A stretch of 9,207 nt of DNA from positions 1 to 9,207 of the forward strand of contig CAMZKI010000014.1 in the NCBI GenBank assembly GCA_947311125.1, read 5' to 3'. Under the pieces are notes generated by a model. The model worked only from the letters and a program-made list of their open reading frames with translations. It made no database searches and was not told where the DNA came from. Shown here piece after piece: positions 6,421 to 9,207 of this stretch. The DNA is from an uncultured Chlorobiota bacterium. GTDB lineage: Bacteria; Bacteroidota; Bacteroidia; Bacteroidales; JAADGE01. A program made the position numbers and the translations under genes. Each line of letters opens with the position of its first letter. Within the stretch, counting starts at the first letter, position 1.

Positions 6421-8142
6421 TTATTCACACCATTTTTTAACATCATCGGCAGAAGGATTTTTCAATCCTAATTTTCCTTTTTTATTTAAACCGCACAGGT
6501 CATTAAAAAGCTTGCCGGGCTTTGCGTTTTTAAGACTGTCAACTGTTTTAAAACCAAGCTTTTGTATTAGTGTTACCCATTCTTCGGGGATTCCTTTTTC
6601 TGTGTATTTATCTGTCGAATCAATTTGTATTTTTTTCTCCGGACGCATTTGCGGAAAGAACAGAACGTCTTGAATTGATTCGGAATTTGTCATAATCATC
6701 GTTAATCTGTCAATACCGATACCCAGACCTGATGTAGGCGGCATTCCGTAATCAATTGCTTTAAGAAAGTCTTCGTCGAGCATCATTGCTTCATCATCTC
6801 CTCTTTTAGCAAGTAAGAGTTGTTCTTCAAAACGCTGTCTTTGGTCGATAGGGTCGTTAAGCTCGGAATAAGCATTACAAATTTCTTTTCCGTTGCATAT
6901 TGCTTCAAATCGCTCTACCAAGCCGTCTTTGCTTCTGTGTTTTTTTGCCAAAGGAGACATTTCAACGGGATAATCGGTAATAAAGGTCGGCTGAATTAAT
7001 TGAGTTTCGCATTTCTCTCCGAATATTTCATCAATTAATTTTCCTTTACCCATTGATTTATCTGTTTCTATACCGAGCTTTTCAGCAGTTTCTCTCAACT
7101 CCTCTTCTTCCATTTCTGAAATATCAATACCCGTAAAATGTTCTATTGCTTCAAACATCGTGTATCTCTTCCACGGTCGTTTAAAGTCAATAGTATTTTT
7201 TCCTACCTGAACTTTTGTTGTTCCGTGAATGTCAAGAGCAATTTTTTCCACCATTTCTTCAACGGTATCCATCATCCAAAAATAGTCTTTGTAAGCAACA
7301 TAAAGCTCCATTTGCGTAAATTCCGGGTTGTGAAATCTGTCCATTCCTTCGTTTCGGAAATCTTTTGAAAACTCGTATACTCCGTCAAAACCTCCTACAA
7401 TTAATCTTTTAAGGTAAAGTTCGTTGGCAATTCTGAGGTATAATGTTTGGTTTAATGCATTATGGTGTGTTTTAAACGGGCGTGCTGCAGCACCTCCGTA
7501 AATAGGCTGTAGTATAGGTGTTTCAACTTCTAAATATCCTTTAGAGTTAAGATATTCACGCATAGAGTTAGTCAGTTTAGTCCTGTTTATAAATGTTTCT
7601 TTTACGTGAGGATTAACTATTAAATCAAGATATCGCATACGGTAACGTTGCTCCGGATCAGAAAAAGCATCATAAGTTTTTCCGTCTTTTTCTTTAACTA
7701 CGGGTAAGGGTCTTACCGATTTTGTTAAAACTGTAAGTTCTTTGGCTTTTACGGTAATTTCTCCTGTTTTTGTAATAAATACGTTACCTTTTACTCCTAT
7801 TATATCACCTAAATCGAGCAACTTTTTAAAAACGATGTTATAGAGGGTCTTATCTTCTCCCGGACAAATGTCATCTCTGCTTATATAAACCTGAATTTTT
7901 CCTTTTGAATCCTGCAGTTCTGCAAAAGCAGCCTTTCCCATTATTCTCCGCGTCATTATTCTCCCGGCTATACTTATATTTTGGTAATTCTTTTTTTTAT
8001 CATCATAACTATCTTTTATATCTTTACTGTATGCCGTAACATCATATTTCTTCGCAGGATAAGGATTTATCCCGAGTTTTTTAATTTCTTCAAGAGATTT
8101 TCTTCTTAACTGTTCTTGTTCACTTAATTCGGTATAACTCAT
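6421..8142 (-). CDS. lysS: Lysine--tRNA ligase, class II
   Basis: This enzyme charges tRNA-Lys with lysine in the cytosol. The 573-residue product has the N-terminal OB-fold anticodon-binding domain (about 55-145), followed by the class II catalytic core. Motif 2 is FRNEGMDRFHNPEFTQMELY (262-281). Motif 3 is GLGIGIDRLTMIM (472-484), with the conserved arginine at 479, followed by QDVLFFPQMRP (491-501). YPVEMSPLAK (391-400) and the ICNAYSELNDP segment (421-431) are typical of bacterial LysRS. After motif 3 there are about 72 extra residues (502-573), missing from E. coli LysS (about 505 residues). From memory, Bacteroidota enzymes carry a similar tail. The start is ATG at 8142. It is the first gene of the compact minus-strand block, and a TATATTTG promoter element lies just upstream. 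Confidence 0.97.
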   Translation of the reverse strand: MSYTELSEQEQLRRKSLEEIKKLGINPYPAKKYDVTAYSKDIKDSYDDKKKNYQNISIAGRIMTRRIMGKAAFAELQDSKGKIQVYISRDDICPGEDKTLYNIVFKKLLDLGDIIGVKGNVFITKTGEITVKAKELTVLTKSVRPLPVVKEKDGKTYDAFSDPEQRYRMRYLDLIVNPHVKETFINRTKLTNSMREYLNSKGYLEVETPILQPIYGGAAARPFKTHHNALNQTLYLRIANELYLKRLIVGGFDGVYEFSKDFRNEGMDRFHNPEFTQMELYVAYKDYFWMMDTVEEMVEKIALDIHGTTKVQVGKNTIDFKRPWKRYTMFEAIEHFTGIDISEMEEEELRETAEKLGIETDKSMGKGKLIDEIFGEKCETQLIQPTFITDYPVEMSPLAKKHRSKDGLVERFEAICNGKEICNAYSELNDPIDQRQRFEEQLLLAKRGDDEAMMLDEDFLKAIDYGMPPTSGLGIGIDRLTMIMTNSESIQDVLFFPQMRPEKKIQIDSTDKYTEKGIPEEWVTLIQKLGFKTVDSLKNAKPGKLFNDLCGLNKKGKLGLKNPSADDVKKWCE

Positions 8143-8170
8143 AATTTTTAAATCTTAAAATAATAACCTG

Positions 8171-8178
8171 CAAATATA
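8171..8178 (-). promoter_or_regulatory. Candidate lysS operon promoter -7 element (TATATTTG)
   Basis: Read on the minus strand, TATATTTG matches the Bacteroidota consensus TAnnTTTG perfectly. Transcription would begin near base 8164, giving a leader of about 22 nt before the lysS ATG. No clear -33 TTG lies at the usual distance. Its place in the only sizeable gap ahead of a five-gene block supports it as the operon promoter, although it is a short motif in AT-rich DNA. Confidence 0.5.
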
Positions 8179-8393
8179 AGAATTGTATTTTCATTCTTTG
8201 TACTATTTTCTCATTTAAATTATTTTCCGAACAAAATTACAGTTCCGCAAACCGAAAAATTTATACCAACGTTAAAAAATTACATAATGATATGATAATG
8301 CTTGATTGTTTATTTAGACAGGCATATAACACCTGTAACAATACCGTTTTTGATTAATATTATGCAAAGCAAATACAAAAGTGTATTGATGCA
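8179..8393. other. AT-rich intergenic spacer, no gene seen
   Basis: This is the main part of the 284-nt gap between the sigma factor and lysS. I find no open frame with a convincing start, no tRNA and no recognisable riboswitch. A small dyad ACAGG (8318-8322)/CCTGT (8332-8336) with a 9-nt loop lies in a patch less AT-rich than its surroundings, and an AACGTT palindrome lies at 8268-8273. The patch may be a decayed or dispersed intergenic repeat, but I cannot show this from one copy. Confidence 0.4.
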
Positions 8394-8431
8394 ATAAAAA
8401 AATAAAAAACAGACAGATTAGCTAAACTATC
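8394..8431 (-). terminator. Weak candidate terminator after the sigma factor gene
   Basis: On the minus strand GATAG-TTTAG-CTAATC (8431-8416) can fold into a five-pair stem with one bulged A. It overlaps the sigma stop codon, and after a short gap comes a U-rich tract (about 8409-8394). The stem is poor; the U-rich tract is the better half of the evidence. Confidence 0.3.
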
Positions 8432-9158
8432 CCAGAAAGGTTTTAAGATGTTTGCTCCTTGAAGATTTTCTTAGTTTTCGCAAAGCTCTTTCTTTAAGTT
8501 GTCTTACACGTTCTCTGGTAAGACCAAGCTTATCTCCTATTTCTCTTAATGAAAGTTCTTCACAGTTAACTCCGAAAAAATGTTTTATGATAATTGCTTC
8601 TCGCTCGGGTAATGTTGACAATGCCCGCTCAATTTCTTTAAGCAGGGATTCTTTCATCAAAAGGTTATCCGAAGGGTCTATTCCTTCATTTTCCATTATG
8701 TCAACCAGGCTGTTACTGTCAGAATCCAGAGTAAGCGGAGCATCCATTGACATATGTTTACCTGCAGCTTTTAAAACCTGGTCTATTTTTTTAGTGCTTA
8801 TATCAAGTTCCTCAGATATTTCGTCAGTGGTGGGTTCTCTGTTATATTTTTGCTGAAATTCTGCAAAATATCGGTAAATTTTATTAACCGCACCGACCTG
8901 ATTCAAGGGTAGTCTGACGATTCTTGACTGTTCTGCAAGAGCCTGCAAAATAGACTGACGTATCCACCAAACCGCATAAGATATAAATTTAAAACCTCTG
9001 GTTTCGTCAAATTTTTTTGCGGCTTTCATTAACCCTAAATTGCCTTCATTAATTAAATCCGGTAAACTTAAGCCCTGATGTTGATATTGTTTTGCAACCG
9101 AAACAACAAATCTGAGATTTGCTTCGGTTAGTTTCTCTAAAGCTTCCTGGTCTCCCTG
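8427..9158 (-). CDS. rpoD: RNA polymerase primary-type sigma-70 factor, N-terminus missing
   Basis: This subunit directs RNA polymerase to promoters. About 243 residues are readable. Region 2.1/2.2 has ANLRFVVSVAKQYQ and GLSLPDLINEGNLGL. Region 2.3/2.4 has FKFISYAVWWIRQSILQALA and RIVRLPL. Region 3 follows, and region 4.2 has the helix-turn-helix LSLREIGDKLGLTRERVRQL. The end SRSKHLKTFLG is typical of the short Bacteroidota RpoD (about 287 residues), which lacks region 1.1. About 45 N-terminal residues, including region 1.2, are absent: homology stops at QGDQEALEKL, and an in-frame TAA follows seven codons upstream (9177-9179). No ATG, GTG or TTG lies between that stop and the internal methionine at 9029, so an automatic start at 9029 would drop 43 residues of real region 2. 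The break may be a contig-end artefact. Primary sigma is likelier than an alternative sigma, but paralogues exist. The stop is TAG at 8427-8429. Confidence 0.9.
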   Translation of the reverse strand, partial: QGDQEALEKLTEANLRFVVSVAKQYQHQGLSLPDLINEGNLGLMKAAKKFDETRGFKFISYAVWWIRQSILQALAEQSRIVRLPLNQVGAVNKIYRYFAEFQQKYNREPTTDEISEELDISTKKIDQVLKAAGKHMSMDAPLTLDSDSNSLVDIMENEGIDPSDNLLMKESLLKEIERALSTLPEREAIIIKHFFGVNCEELSLREIGDKLGLTRERVRQLKERALRKLRKSSRSKHLKTFLG

Positions 9159-9207
9159 GCACTCTTTCCTCTCTTTTTAAAAGGGGTATGGGAAGGTCGG
9201 AAAGAAT
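9159..9207. other. Right-edge sequence unrelated to the sigma gene
   Basis: The 49 bases beyond the last sigma-like codon do not encode the expected region 1.2 (usually an acidic helix ending near LA-RI). In the sigma frame they read as a few charged residues preceded by TAA (9177-9179). The last 27 bases are visibly more G-rich on the plus strand than the rest of the window. A chimeric or low-quality contig end is the simplest reading; a true insertion is possible. Confidence 0.6.

Noticed and set aside
8120..8194. 24-codon open frame starting at 8194 and overlapping the lysS start
   Set aside because: Its ATG would lie upstream of the predicted lysS transcription start. It has no ribosome-binding site and no recognisable product.
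8315..8340. Integron attC-like half site (GGCATATAAC)
   Set aside because: The core does not fit RYYYAAC or GTTRRRY exactly, and no partner site lies at a suitable distance.
8452..8856. 134-codon plus-strand open frame opposite the sigma gene
   Set aside because: It is serine/leucine-rich, the typical product of reading the wrong strand of a conserved gene. The opposite strand clearly encodes sigma regions 3 and 4.
9190..9207. Resemblance of the last bases to a sequencing adapter (AGGTCGGAAAGA)
   Set aside because: Only about eight of twelve bases agree with the adapter core I remember, which is too weak to claim.

Overview
The window looks like a fragment of a Bacteroidota chromosome. It is strongly AT-rich, has no convincing Shine-Dalgarno sequences at its starts, and shows a TAnnTTTG-type promoter element upstream of lysS. 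The short primary-type sigma factor (ending SRSKHLKTFLG) and the lysyl-tRNA synthetase with a C-terminal extension also fit that phylum. The content is mostly housekeeping, and both ends look disturbed, as the ends of a metagenomic or single-cell contig often do.

Layout: bases 1-95 are a near-perfect inverted copy of the 5' end of the first gene (bases 136-230), with only 40 nt between the arms. One gene lies on the plus strand, a PhoH/YbeZ-family ATPase (123-1058). It converges on a block of minus-strand genes. Read in the direction of transcription these are: a sigma-70 factor (8427 to about 9158, with its N-terminus lost at the right edge), a 284-bp spacer, lysS (8142-6421), a sulfotransferase-like gene (6404-5565), a family 2-type glycosyltransferase (5553-4597), an MsbA-like ABC exporter (4587-2770) and recN (2728-1076). 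The gaps from lysS to recN are 16, 11, 9 and 41 nt, so these five genes are probably one operon, with a possible extra promoter just before recN. Three of its internal genes (sulfotransferase, ABC exporter, recN) start with GTG.

How the genes may work together: lysS and recN serve translation and recombinational repair. Between them sit three genes that could form a small surface-glycoconjugate module: a glycosyltransferase to add sugar, a PAPS-dependent-type sulfotransferase to modify it, and a half-size ABC exporter to flip a lipid-linked product across the inner membrane. That pathway is inferred from family membership and adjacency only.

I see no tRNA, rRNA, CRISPR array, insertion sequence or integron site, and no convincing new system. 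The observations most worth checking are the fold-back at the left edge, the loss of homology and in-frame stop at the right edge of the sigma gene, and the sulfotransferase/glycosyltransferase/exporter trio.
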